Part shown: positions 17,663 through 27,359 of the stretch, in pieces
Position numbering within the stretch: position 1 is the stretch's first letter
Layout: each line of letters begins with the position of its first letter
From: Pelotomaculum thermopropionicum SI
Lineage (GTDB): Bacteria > Bacillota > Desulfotomaculia > Desulfotomaculales > Pelotomaculaceae
Assembly (NCBI GenBank): GCA_000010565.1
Contig: AP009389.1
Span: 1,922,001 to 1,986,000, forward strand
Direction: 5' to 3'
DNA: 64,000 bases
Made by a program: the position numbers and the translations under genes
The notes under the pieces: model-generated
Databases searched by the model: none
Seen by the model: only the letters and a program-made list of their open reading frames with translations
What the model was told of the DNA's origin: nothing

Positions 17663-18355
17663 CTAACCTGCAGCTTTTGCATACTCAAACCCGATTGCGC
17701 CGCCGTAGGCAGGAACGGTAACCTGCGGCAGTTTTTTCACGGCTACCTGGATGCCCCAGAAGCGGAGGGTTTCCGCAACCCCGCCCCTCATTTTAAGGGA
17801 GCTGTCCAGAATGTCCGGGTCGCCGATGGCCGTTATTACATACGGAGGAGCGAGACGTTTTTTATTCACCAGGATGGTTGGGCCCGTACAGCGCACCTCG
17901 CTGCCGGCCAGAATCCTCTGGCCGTTTATGGAGATTGCCTCTGCCCCGGCCGCCTTCAGTTCATTTAATACCCGCAAAATATCCTCGTCATGCAAAACAA
18001 AGAGGTTTGGATTTTCGCCCGGTCTCAAGCTTATATTGCTGTCGTTCAGGGTCACCTCCACGCCCGGTCCGGTCAGTTCAGTCACTCCTGCCATGATGCC
18101 GACCTTCTCCAGTTCCTCCTTCAGCTCGGAAGCCCTGGGACCGGTGGTGATTTGCTCGAGTCTTCCCCGCAGGCTTTCCACCTCCGCCTGAAGCGCCTCC
18201 CGCTCTTTTTTCATCTGGTTTAACTGTTCATAAAGCTGCTGAGCCCTTTGTACCGGCTCTGCTTTCTGGATTTCTCTGGTCACCCGGAACTGGAAGGCCA
18301 GCATTATTCCCAGGACCAGGCCTACCACGGCAAGCGCCCACTGAAAGCTTTTCAA
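17663..18355 (-). CDS. DUF881 family protein, copy 1
   Basis: 230 residues, TTG start with GGAGG ten bases upstream. N-terminal membrane helix (ALAVVGLVLGIMLAFQF), coiled coil (about 35-75), then DUF881 with 'DILRVLNELKAAGAEAISIN' and 'PYVITAIGDPDIL'. Same architecture as the next gene, so a tandem duplication. It follows ftsQ directly in the dcw cluster. Probably extracytoplasmic, anchored at the membrane; role unknown. Confidence 0.86.
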   Translation of the reverse strand: MKSFQWALAVVGLVLGIMLAFQFRVTREIQKAEPVQRAQQLYEQLNQMKKEREALQAEVESLRGRLEQITTGPRASELKEELEKVGIMAGVTELTGPGVEVTLNDSNISLRPGENPNLFVLHDEDILRVLNELKAAGAEAISINGQRILAGSEVRCTGPTILVNKKRLAPPYVITAIGDPDILDSSLKMRGGVAETLRFWGIQVAVKKLPQVTVPAYGGAIGFEYAKAAG

Positions 18356-18376
18356 CTTCGGATCGCCTCCAGAACA

Positions 18377-19132
18377 CTAATACTTTTTATAATATACCAC
18401 CGGCTGGCCGGCACATGAAAGATCTATGTATTTTACCCTTGCTCCCTGTTTGCGCAACTCAACAATAAGCTGGGACAAAACCGCGCCCTTCTCCTGTATT
18501 TCCGCGGCCTGTCCAAACCGGCACTGAATGCCGTCGGCAGTATACATTATGATCTGGCCGTCTTTCTCCACATGAACTTCCGACAAACCGGCCACCAGCT
18601 CGCCGGGCAAACCTCCGATCACGGCCAGGGCTTCTTTTAGCCCCTCCGCCTGGACAACCTGCCCCGGAGCGGGAAGGGCAAAAGACAAACCTGTTATTAC
18701 CGGCAGTCCGGGAACACCCGGGCCGGCCTGCTGCAGGTAAACTCCTTCCCCGTCCACTTCAATAAACCCCCCTCCGGCAGGCAACAAGCCCAAAGGGATG
18801 CGTTCTGTAACGGTTATTACAATGGTTGAGGGGAGTGCTCTGGAAACGCGCGCCTCTTTAATCATCGGAACCGTCTTTAAATTGGACGCAGCCGTAGCTA
18901 AATCTGCCTGAAAAATGTTCAGGCCGGTACCTATGGCGGCCACGGACCTTATTTTATCCTCGCTCAAGAACTGGTTGCCCCGGACCAGAATTCTGTTTAC
19001 CTCGAATAACGGCGAGCGGAGCAGAACGTAACCTGTTACCAGGACCACCAAAATAAAAAAAATGCCCTCTACCGCGTTCCATCTTTTCTGCGGCCTTCCC
19101 TGCCGCCTTCGCCTTGCAGAAGCACCGGTCAA
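18377..19132 (-). CDS. ftsQ: Cell division protein FtsQ/DivIB
   Basis: About 251 residues from the TTG at 19132 (GGGGGG upstream). The open frame extends to 19204 but has no ribosome site there. A basic cytoplasmic tail (ARRRRQGRPQKR), one membrane helix (FFILVVLVTGYVLL), then a POTRA domain beginning FEVNRILVRGNQFLSEDKI and an FtsQ domain with 'VSRALPSTIVITVTERIPLGLL'. It is part of the FtsQ-FtsL-DivIC complex at the septum. It is separated from murA by three small opposite-strand genes. Confidence 0.92.
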   Translation of the reverse strand: MTGASARRRRQGRPQKRWNAVEGIFFILVVLVTGYVLLRSPLFEVNRILVRGNQFLSEDKIRSVAAIGTGLNIFQADLATAASNLKTVPMIKEARVSRALPSTIVITVTERIPLGLLPAGGGFIEVDGEGVYLQQAGPGVPGLPVITGLSFALPAPGQVVQAEGLKEALAVIGGLPGELVAGLSEVHVEKDGQIIMYTADGIQCRFGQAAEIQEKGAVLSQLIVELRKQGARVKYIDLSCAGQPVVYYKKY

Positions 19133-19261
19133 GGCTTTCCCCCCGCACACCCGTGAATATTTTACCCCATATGTAATTATATCAACCGCTTTTTGCTTGT
19201 CCAAGAACTTAGTATTGAAAAAAGAAAATAAGCTCGCTAAAACCCCCTGATTAACGTTGTA

Positions 19262-19289
19262 ACCATTTAATTCCTGAAGGCATATGATA
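19262..19289 (+). promoter_or_regulatory. SigK-type promoter of the YjcZ-like triplet
   Basis: AC at 19262-19263, 17 bases, then CATATGATA (19281-19289), matching the SigK pattern AC-N17-CATAnnnTA. It lies 30 bases upstream of the first small gene, on the plus strand, opposite to the dcw genes. Confidence 0.55.
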
Positions 19290-19318
19290 ATGTAGACTTA
19301 AAGAAAGGAGGCTTTTCT

Positions 19319-19411
19319 ATGGGAGTTGCTCCGGGTTTTGGCAACTGGGGTTTTATACTCTTCCTGATCCTGATTCTGCTCATATTCGGCATAGGAATTA
19401 TCTTCATCTAA
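19319..19411 (+). CDS. YjcZ-like small sporulation peptide 1
   Basis: 30 residues: MGVAPGFGNWGFILFLILI then a continuing hydrophobic run ending GIGIIFI. AAAGGAGG precedes the ATG. The pattern of a Gly/aromatic N-terminus plus one hydrophobic helix is that of the YjcZ family, small sporulation-linked peptides often found in tandem and made late in the mother cell. Opposite strand to its dcw neighbours and behind a SigK-like promoter. Too short for ordinary gene finders. Confidence 0.82.
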   Translation: MGVAPGFGNWGFILFLILILLIFGIGIIFI

Positions 19412-19440
19412 AATCTGCTTGACGTTAGGAGGCATACAAT

Positions 19441-19551
19441 ATGGCTTTTGCTGCCGGAGGCGCCGGCGCTGCCCCCGCCTGGGGAAGCTGGGCGCTGATC
19501 CTCTTCCTGATCCTGATTCTGCTCGTATTTGGCATAGGGTTCTTTATTTAA
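19441..19551 (+). CDS. YjcZ-like small sporulation peptide 2
   Basis: 36 residues: MAFAAGGAGAAPAWGSWAL then a Leu/Ile-rich helix ending FGIGFFI. TAGGAGG eight bases upstream. 29 bases after copy 1 and nearly identical at the nucleotide level to copy 3 over the first 25 codons, indicating recent duplication. Same family reasoning as copy 1. Confidence 0.82.
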   Translation: MAFAAGGAGAAPAWGSWALILFLILILLVFGIGFFI

Positions 19552-19590
19552 ATATAAATACCGCATAATTTAAATTGGGAGGTAAACAGT

Positions 19591-19719
19591 ATGGCTTTTG
19601 CTGCCGGAGGCGCCGGCGCTACTCCCGCCTGGGGAAGCTGGGCGCTGATCCTCTTTCTGATCCTGATTCTGCTGTTCTTTGGAATTGGATTCTTCTTCCC
19701 GGGTTTTGTAAAACCTTGA
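19591..19719 (+). CDS. YjcZ-like small sporulation peptide 3
   Basis: 42 residues: MAFAAGGAGATPAWGSWAL, then the helix, then a unique C-terminal extension FFFPGFVKP. TGGGAGG upstream of the ATG. The third tandem copy; it differs from copy 2 by Ala-to-Thr at residue 11 and by its tail. A hairpin follows 18 bases after the stop. Confidence 0.82.
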   Translation: MAFAAGGAGATPAWGSWALILFLILILLFFGIGFFFPGFVKP

Positions 19720-19737
19720 CACGGTCCTAAAAACCGG

Positions 19738-19765
19738 AAGGCCGCCCAAAGCGGTCTTCTTTATT
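19738..19765 (+). terminator. Probable terminator of the YjcZ-like operon
   Basis: AAGGCCGC (19738-19745) pairs with GCGGTCTT (19751-19758) with one G-T pair, followed by CTTTATTTAT. The T-tract is broken by As, so termination may be partial. Confidence 0.55.
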
Positions 19766-19805
19766 TATCTTAAGTTTGTCCCAAAAGGGCCTAAAAAAAG
19801 AGCCA

Positions 19806-21065
19806 CTAATTATTGACTCTAATAATTCTTGCCCCCAGGGCCCTGTATTTGAGTTCCATCTGCTCGTAGCCGCGGTCGATGTGGTATACATTTTCCAGAA
19901 CGGTTCCGTCCTCCGCCGCCAGGGCCGCAAGCACCAGCGCCGCCCCGGCCCGCAGGTCGCTGGCCTCGACACAGGCCCCGCTCAGCCGGGGCACCCCTTT
20001 TATTATCACCGACTGGCCTTCGACCTTGATGTCCGCCCCCATCCGGCGGAGCTCCGGCACATGCTTGAAGCGGTTTTCAAAGATGGTTTCGGTTATTACG
20101 CTGGTCCCTTCCGCCAGGGTTAAAAGGGCCATCATCTGGGGCTGCATATCGGTGGGAAAACCCGGATAAGGCATGGTTTTTATGTCTACCGCCTGCACCC
20201 GCCCCTTTCCTCTTACCCTGACGTAATCGTCGCCCACCTCAACATCTACGCCTGCTTCGCGCAGTTTAGCCAGAAGCGGTTCCAAATGCTCCGGAATGAC
20301 GTTTGTAACCGTTACATCGCCGCCGGTTATGGCTGCGGCCACCATATGCGTCCCGGCTTCAATCCGGTCGGGTATGACGGTATGAACCGCCGGTTTCAAA
20401 TGGCCCGGCCGCACTCCCTCAATCTTTATTGTATCGGTTCCGCCGCCCTTAATCCTGGCGCCCATGTTGTTCAGGAAATTTTGCAAATCCACTATTTCCG
20501 GCTCCCTGGCGGCGTTTTTAATGGTAGTGACGCCTTCCGCCAAAACTGCCGCCATCATCAGGTTCTCCGTGGCGCCCACGCTGGGCAGGTCAAGGTGAAT
20601 ATCGGCACCCGACAGTTTTTCCGCTTCGGCCGTGATATAGCCGAACTTTTCCTGGATGGTCGCCCCCAGCGCCTGCAGGCCCTTCAGGTGGAGGTTCATC
20701 GGCCTGCTCCCGATCTGACAGCCCCCGGGATGGGATATCTTTACCTTGCCGAACCTGGCCAGGAGCGCCCCCAGGACCAGGTTGGAAGCCCGCATGCGGC
20801 GCATCAGCTCTTCAGATATCTCCAGCGGCCGAATATTCGAACTGTCAACGGTAATAATGTTTCCCTCGCTGGTTACCTTTGCTCCAAGATAAGTCAGGAC
20901 ATCCTTCATAACCGAAACGTCCAGAAGCCTGGGCGCCTCGTGGATAACGCTGGTCCCCCCGTTTAAAATGCACGCGGCCATTATCGGCAGCGTAGCGTTT
21001 TTTGAGCCGCTGGCCCGGACCGTTCCTGTCAGGCGGGTTCCCCCCACGATCACAAACTTCTGCAT
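19806..21065 (-). CDS. murA: UDP-N-acetylglucosamine 1-carboxyvinyltransferase MurA
   Basis: 419 residues from the ATG at 21065 (GGAGG seven bases upstream; the open frame begins seven codons earlier at a TTG). First committed step of peptidoglycan synthesis: PEP enolpyruvyl transfer to UDP-GlcNAc. [13 protein letters not shown] near the start and GGCQIGSRP with the catalytic, fosfomycin-target Cys at about 115 are visible. '[15 protein letters not shown]' completes the signature. It overlaps the end of murB by 16 bases. Confidence 0.97.
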
Positions 21066-21991
21066 TCTGCCACCTCCGCCTGGCAATTGCCGATAATTTT
21101 TACCTCAAGTTTTAATTCCACGCCGAAGCGGGCAAGCACCGCCTCCCTGGCTTTTTCTATAAGCGCCAGGACGTCCCGGGCGGTTGCCGATCCCAGATTC
21201 ACGATGAAGTTAGCATGAAGCGTGGATATCTGAGCGTCTCCAACCCGCATTCCCTTCAGTCCGGCCATTTCAATCAAGCGTCCGGCTGTATCGCCGGGAG
21301 GGTTTTTGAAAACGCTCCCCGCGCTGGGGTAACATAAAGGCTGAGTTAATTTCCGCCTGGCTAAAAACCTTTCCATTTCCTCCCGGATCTCCTCCTTGTT
21401 CCGGGGATAACAGGAAAACAGGGCTTCTACCAGAATTAAGGGAGCCTTTTGGATTATACTCGAGCGGTAGCCGAATTTCATTTCCTCTTTTGTCTTCCGG
21501 CAAAACTCACCGTGAAAGTCTAACAGCAAGACCTCCTCCACCAGGTTGCCGAGCGAAAATCCGTTGGCCCCGGCGTTCATTGCCACCGCCCCGCCAATTG
21601 TGCCCGGTATTCCGGCCAGAAATTCAAATCCGCCCAGCCCGGCCTCACCGGCCGCAGCCGCCACGCCGGCCAGCCTGGCTCCCGCTTCAGCAATAATTTT
21701 ATTTCCTTTGATTGATATCCGGGACAGGCCTTTGCCAATCTTGACCACAATCCCCCTCACCCCGCCATCGGCAACAAGCAGGTTGGAACCGTTGCCAATA
21801 ACGTACAGGGGGGCATCCCGCCGGCTGGCATAACACACCACCCGGCGCAGTTCTTCACGGCCTTCAGGCTCTACAAATACATCAGAAGGCCCTCCGATGC
21901 GCCAAGTGGTGTGCTTTTTCATCGGTTCGCCCGCCCGTACCCGCCCGGGTAACAGCTCTGCCAATTCTCTATAAAAAGCCGGTTCAACCAA
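21050..21991 (-). CDS. murB: UDP-N-acetylenolpyruvoylglucosamine reductase MurB
   Basis: 313 residues, TTG start overlapping murC by 8 bases. FAD domain motifs: '[16 protein letters not shown]' and [16 protein letters not shown]. '[14 protein letters not shown]' contains the catalytic Ser of type I/II MurB. It reduces the enolpyruvyl group to lactyl with NADPH. Coupled to murC and murA by overlaps. Confidence 0.96.
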
Positions 21992-23372
21992 TTTTCTGAT
22001 TCTCCTTCAGCCTTTTGACCAGTTCTATCCCCGCACTCCAGATGTCACCCGCTCCCATGGTCAGGATCATGTCGCCTGGCCGGGCCATCTGCACCAGGTA
22101 ATCTACTATCTCCTGCCTGGTGGGCAGGTATATTACCTTCCGGCCGTTATGCTTCTCTATGGCCGAAACAATGGTCTTTGCCGAAACTCCTTCAATTGGT
22201 TTTTCGCCGGCACTGTAAATGTCGCTTATAATAACCACATCGGCATCTTCAAAGGCTTCGCCAAAACGCTCTCCTAAAAACAATGTCCTGGTGTAGCGGT
22301 GCGGCTGAAAGACACCTACGACCCGCCCCGTCTTTACCTGTCCGGCCGCCTTCAAGGTGGCTTTTATTTCCGACGGGTGATGGGCGTAGTCGTCTATCAC
22401 CTTTATTCCGTTAACCTCGCCGGTGAGCTGAAAGCGGCGCCCCGCCCCCCTGAAGTCCTTCAAGGCGGCGGCTATCCCTTCAAAAGCCAGGCCTACAAAC
22501 CTTCCTACCGCCACCGCGGCCATTGCGTTCGAAAGATTATGCCGGCCGGGCACGGAGAGCTCCAGGCAGCCCAAAAAGCCGCCCCGGTAATACACATCGC
22601 CTGCGGTCACCTGCCGCATAAGCCGGATATTTCGCATGGTGTAATCGGCTTCAGGGTTATCCAGGGCGTAGGTCAGGCAGGGGCGGTCGTAACCAGCTAA
22701 AAGCTCCCTCAGCCGCGGGTCGTCCAGGCAGGCCACGGCCAGGCCGCTTTCCGGCACCTTGGCCATGAACCGCCTAAAGGCGGCCAAGATATTTTCCACG
22801 CTTCTGTAATAGTCCAGGTGGTCGTCCTCAATATTGGTTATAATTTCAATAACAGGATCCAGTTTGAGGAATGAGCCGTCGCTCTCATCGGCCTCCGCCA
22901 CCAGGTACTCTCCCCTGCCCAGTTTGGCGTTTCCGCCAATCTCACTCAATTCACCTCCGATAACGATGGTGGGGTCCATCCCGTTCTTTTCAAGCACCAG
23001 CGCGGTCATCGAAGTAGTCGTGGTCTTACCGTGAGCACCGGCTACGGCTATTCCCTTTTGCCTGCGCATCAGCCAGGCCAGCAAATCGGCCCGGTGCATC
23101 ACCGGAAGTCCCCTCTTTCTGGCCTCTACCAGCTCTATATTGTCGGGGGGTATGGCTGTTGACGCTACCACCAGGTCGGCATCCCCCAGGTTCTCCTCAG
23201 CATGCCGGGTATAGCAGGTTGCCCCGAGGGCTTCCAGCCTCCTGGTGGCGGCCGAGGGTTTCAGGTCCGACCCGGTCACCCGGTAACCCAGTCCCAGCAT
23301 GATCGCGGCAATGCCGTTCATGCCGGAGCCGCCGATGCCTATAAAATGAACATGCCGCTTTTTGTCCACCAA
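21984..23372 (-). CDS. murC: UDP-N-acetylmuramate-L-alanine ligase MurC
   Basis: About 462 residues. [14 protein letters not shown] starts the Rossmann-like UDP-binding domain. [12 protein letters not shown] is the P-loop of Mur ligases. '[10 protein letters not shown]' lies in the C-terminal domain. The open frame starts with ATG at 23378 abutting AAGGAG; the TTG at 23372 is better spaced. It adds L-Ala to UDP-MurNAc. 310 bases separate it from murG, with a SigK-type promoter in the gap. Confidence 0.96.
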
Positions 23373-23449
23373 ACCCATCTCCTTCCATGCCGGGAAAGTC
23401 GGCAGCCGGACGGCAGGCGCCGAAACTAAAACTCATCAAAAAGATAGAA

Positions 23450-23477
23450 TATACTATGCATTTCTGAAAAAAGGTGT
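23450..23477 (-). promoter_or_regulatory. Possible SigK/SigE-type promoter ahead of murC
   Basis: On the minus strand AC (23476-23477), 17 bases, CATAGTATA (23450-23458), matching AC-N17-CATAnnnTA. It is about 80 bases upstream of murC, in the 310-base murG-murC gap. It could give murC-murB-murA a mother-cell promoter for cortex synthesis. Confidence 0.42.
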
Positions 23478-23682
23478 TACATTGCGGAACCGGGACTTGT
23501 CCAGCCATTACCCGGAAGAAAGCGAACTTTGCATGCAGCCTAAATCCGCTTAAAAACCCCCGTGCCTGCCCGGACGCACCGCTTGATACCGGGACAGGCC
23601 TTCTCCACAGCTTCTCCGCAGCTTGTGCGGCCTGCCGGCTGAGAATAAGGCAATTAAAAAGGTTTGCCCGGCCGGTTCCGGT

Positions 23683-24810
23683 TCAAAAGTGCCTTCTTTT
23701 GCTCCGGATAAGCTCGTCTATACAATCAATTATATCTTCAAGAGCGCGGTTTTTTCCCATTTTCCTGCTTGCTGCAGCCATTGCCTGCAACCTGGCCCGA
23801 TCATTAATTAACTCCGTTATTGTGCGGGACAGCAAACCGCCATTTAGCTGGCGGTCCAGTATCACCAGGGCGGCCCCCTCTTTTTCCAGGGCGCGGGCGT
23901 TGAATTCCTGGTGGTTTTCCGAAGCATAGGGATAGGGAACGAGAATCGAGGGGATGCCCAGCGCCGTCAATTCGGCCAGCGTGGCCGCACCTGCCCTGCT
24001 TACTACAAGGTCTGCGGCCGCAAGGGCATCCTGCATATTGTAAATATATTCCTTAACGGTAACATTCCCAATTTTGTCCAGTTCTATACCCGCAGCCCTG
24101 CAGCCGTCCAGGAACTTCTGATATCCCGCCTTTCCGGTGGCGTGAAGAATCTCCACATCCGGGTTGCCTGCAAAGGCCTTAATTACGGTCAGCATGGCCC
24201 CGTTAATGGAGCGGGCCCCCCTGCTGCCCCCAAAGGAGAGAAGGAAAAAGCGGCCCTCTTTTATGCCCAGTTTCTGCAAACCGGTCTTTCGGTCGGCCTG
24301 CAGTATCTCCGGCCGCACCGGCAGGCCGGTCAGCCTGACCTTGCTTTGATCCGGGAAATACTTTAAGGAGTCGGCAAAGGTAATTGCAACCCTGCTCGCA
24401 AAACGGGAAAGAATGCGGTTGGTTACACCGGGAAGAGCATTTTGCTCATGAATTAAGGTGGGTATCCTTTTAAGGACGGCGGCAAGCACTACCGGCCCGC
24501 AGACATACCCCCCGGTCCCGATAACTGCTTCGGGACGCCACCTGCCGATTATCTCGACGGCCTGGCAGAATCCCCGCACCGCCTGCCATAAGGCCAGCAA
24601 GTTGCGAGGCGAGAGCTTCCGCTCCAGGCCGGAGGCAGAAATGCCCGTAAAAGGAAACCCCTCCGCGGGAACAATGTCCGCTTCCATTCCGTTACTTGTC
24701 CCCATGTAAAGAATTTCCGCCCCGGGGTATCTGTTTTTAAGCCCTCTGGCAATAGCCAGGGCAGGGTATATATGCCCGCCGGTTCCCCCGCCTGACACCA
24801 GGAAGCGCAA
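23683..24810 (-). CDS. murG: UDP-GlcNAc:lipid I transferase MurG
   Basis: About 375 residues. [16 protein letters not shown] is the N-terminal G-loop, '[15 protein letters not shown]' the second, and the GT-B C-terminal domain has '[13 protein letters not shown]' for UDP-GlcNAc. The TTG at 24810 follows GAGGTG; a GTG at 24819 is the alternative. It makes lipid II at the inner membrane face. It follows ftsW by 15 bases or fewer. Confidence 0.96.
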
Positions 24811-24825
24811 CTTTTCCACCTCGCT

Positions 24826-25929
24826 CTACCGGGCAGCGGTATACCGCGAAATGTTAAGCAGTATTCCTACACCGGCCATGGTGAAAAGCAGGGATGTCCC
24901 GCCGGAGCTGATAAAGGGCAGGGGAATGCCCGTAAAAGGCAGGGATCCTGTCATTACGCCGATGTTAATTATGGCCTGCACGCCAATCCAGGCCGTGACA
25001 CCAGTAGCCAGCAAACTGGCAAAAGGATCCTGCGACGACACGGCTATTTTCAGGCCCCTCCACACAAAGAGGATAAAAAGCATAATCACCAGGGAGGCCC
25101 CGATAAAGCCCAGTTCTTCCCCGATAATGGCAAAAATCGAGTCGGTATGGCTTTCGGGAAGATAGAGGAATTTTTGCCTGCTCTGCCCCAGTCCCAGCCC
25201 GAATAAGCCACCGGAGCCAATTGCATAAAGGCCCTGGATAATATGAAAACCGGCACCCTGGGGGTCAGCCCAGGGATCCAGGAAAGCCAGGAACCGCTTC
25301 ATCCGGTACGGCTCCATGACAATGGCAAACACGACCGCCGCAAGCCCGGCCGCGGCAATGCTGCCCAGGTGGGCCATGCTGGCCCCGGCGGCAAAGATCA
25401 TGGCAAATACAATCCCGGCCAGCGACAGGGTGGTGCCGAGATCGGGCTGAAGCATGATCAGTCCGGCGGCCAAGGTCATCACGGTCAGGTAAGGCAGGAC
25501 CCCTTTGGAGAACTGCCGGACCCTTTCCTTTTGCCTGGACAGGCCGTAAGCAACAAAAATAATTACAGAAAGTTTGGCCAGTTCGGCAGGGGCAAAGGTC
25601 AGCGGCCCCAGTGCAATCCAGCGCCGTGCGCCGTTAACTTCCCTGCCTATGCCGGGAATTAAGACCAGAATCAGCAGTATAAACGCAACAATCAGCAGGG
25701 TCCAGATGTGGTTTTTGAGGCGCCAGTAGTCGTAATTCATCATTACAAACATGGCTATCAAGCCCAGCAGGGCCCATACCGCCTGGCGCTTGAAAAAGTA
25801 AAAGCTGTCGTTGTAGGTGATCAGGGTGCTGTACTCACTTGCGCTAAAAACCATGATCACACCCAGGCTTAAAAGGGTCATTACCGTAAGAAAAAGAACA
25901 AAGTCGGGGGATTTCTTCTTCAGCGGCAT
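24826..25929 (-). CDS. ftsW: SEDS glycosyltransferase FtsW/SpoVE
   Basis: 367 residues with about ten membrane helices. SEDS motifs 'INIGVMTGSLPFTGIPLPF' and FISSGGTSLL are near the C-terminus, and 'MLQPDLGTTL' in the middle. It polymerises lipid II with a class B PBP at division septa, or in the spore cortex if the SpoVE type. Only one is present in this dcw cluster, so it may serve both. Between murD and murG. Confidence 0.94.
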   Translation of the reverse strand: MPLKKKSPDFVLFLTVMTLLSLGVIMVFSASEYSTLITYNDSFYFFKRQAVWALLGLIAMFVMMNYDYWRLKNHIWTLLIVAFILLILVLIPGIGREVNGARRWIALGPLTFAPAELAKLSVIIFVAYGLSRQKERVRQFSKGVLPYLTVMTLAAGLIMLQPDLGTTLSLAGIVFAMIFAAGASMAHLGSIAAAGLAAVVFAIVMEPYRMKRFLAFLDPWADPQGAGFHIIQGLYAIGSGGLFGLGLGQSRQKFLYLPESHTDSIFAIIGEELGFIGASLVIMLFILFVWRGLKIAVSSQDPFASLLATGVTAWIGVQAIINIGVMTGSLPFTGIPLPFISSGGTSLLFTMAGVGILLNISRYTAAR

Positions 25930-25936
25930 GTTCCAC

Positions 25937-27304
25937 CTACCCCTTTTTTAAACTCAGGACAATCTCTTTAAACAGGTCGCCGCGCTCTTCGAAGCTTTTA
26001 AACATATCCCAACTGGCACAAGCCGGAGACAGTAAAACGATGTCCCCCGGCCGGGCGACCCGGCGGGCCAGCAGCACAGCCTCCCTGAAACCGTCCGCAT
26101 AAAGGATGTTTTCAAAGCCTTCGGCTCTTGCAGCTTCGGCTATAAGCCCGGCGCTCTGGCCCAGAACCACCAGCACCTTTGCCTTCTCTTTTACCTTCCG
26201 GGCAAATTCCCTAAAGTCGCTGCCCTTATTCTTGCCGCCGGCAATCAGCACAATGGGTTCTCCGTACGATTCCAGGGCCTTAATAGCAGCATCCGGGTTG
26301 GTCCCCTTGGAATCGTTGATATAGCGGACCCCGTCAACTTCAGCAACAAATTCCAGGCGATGGGCCACTCCTTTAAACCTTCTAAGCGTCCCAGCCAGAG
26401 AATTGCTTTCGATCCCCATGGCCTTTGCAGCAGCAACCGCGGCCAGAGCGTTTTCCAGGTTGTGTGCGCCGGGAAGGCCCAACTCGTCGCTCCGGCAGAC
26501 AACTTCCCTGTGCCCGTTCAGGCTGGCCACTATCATCCCCCCGCTTACCCAGACACCTTCCTTCAGCTCTTTGCGCCGGCTGAAAAAAATCACCCGGCTG
26601 CGGACCCCGGCCTTCAGAGAGGCGGCAAGCGGATCGTCGCAATTAAGCACGGCAAAATCGCCGGGCCCCTGGTTGGCAAACATTCTGGCCTTGGTTGCGG
26701 CGTAGTTGCCCATGGTGCCGTGGCGGTCCAGGTGATCGGGGGTGATGTTCAGCACAACCCCTACTTTCGGTCTGAAAGTACTGGCGGTTTCCAGTTGAAA
26801 ACTTGAAACCTCCGCCACGATCACGTCGTCGGGGCCGTACCGTTCTACTTCCGCGATCAGGGGGCTGCCGATGTTGCCTCCAACCAGCGTATTCATCCCC
26901 GCATCCTTAAAAATTTCGCCAATCAGGGTAGTTGTGGTAGTCTTGCCGTTGGTTCCGGTGACCGCCACGATTGGCGATCTGGTAAAGTAATAGGCCAGTT
27001 CCAATTCGCCGGTGACAGGAATACCCTCCCGCACTGCCGCCCGTACCGGTTCGACAGTGAGCGGCACTCCGGGACTCACCACCACCAGATCGACACTTTC
27101 CTTTCCTACTCCGGGATAACCCCCCAGTGATAGCTCCACTCCTGCAGCAGTCAAGTCCTCCAGTTCACCATCCGGATAATCCGGTTTGCCGGCATCGGCC
27201 AGCACCACGGAAGCCCCTTTTTTTACCAGAAAGCGGGAAACAGCCAGGCCGCTCCTGCCGGCCCCAATAACCAGGACCTTTTTCCTTGTGAAATCTTTCA
27301 GCAT
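25937..27304 (-). CDS. murD: UDP-N-acetylmuramoyl-L-alanine-D-glutamate ligase MurD
   Basis: 455 residues from the ATG at 27304 (MLKDFTRKKVLVIGAGRSG). The upstream 32-codon open stretch overlaps the mraY end and looks non-coding. VTGTNGKTTTTTLIG is the ATP loop; 'NITPDHLDRHGTM' and 'NDSKGTNPDAA' are Mur-ligase signatures. It adds D-Glu. A small gap follows mraY. Confidence 0.96.
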   Translation of the reverse strand: MLKDFTRKKVLVIGAGRSGLAVSRFLVKKGASVVLADAGKPDYPDGELEDLTAAGVELSLGGYPGVGKESVDLVVVSPGVPLTVEPVRAAVREGIPVTGELELAYYFTRSPIVAVTGTNGKTTTTTLIGEIFKDAGMNTLVGGNIGSPLIAEVERYGPDDVIVAEVSSFQLETASTFRPKVGVVLNITPDHLDRHGTMGNYAATKARMFANQGPGDFAVLNCDDPLAASLKAGVRSRVIFFSRRKELKEGVWVSGGMIVASLNGHREVVCRSDELGLPGAHNLENALAAVAAAKAMGIESNSLAGTLRRFKGVAHRLEFVAEVDGVRYINDSKGTNPDAAIKALESYGEPIVLIAGGKNKGSDFREFARKVKEKAKVLVVLGQSAGLIAEAARAEGFENILYADGFREAVLLARRVARPGDIVLLSPACASWDMFKSFEERGDLFKEIVLSLKKG

Positions 27305-27359
27305 TGTTCTCTGCCTTTCTGTACATCGCCTATATTTTATATTATACCGGCCGGGCACC

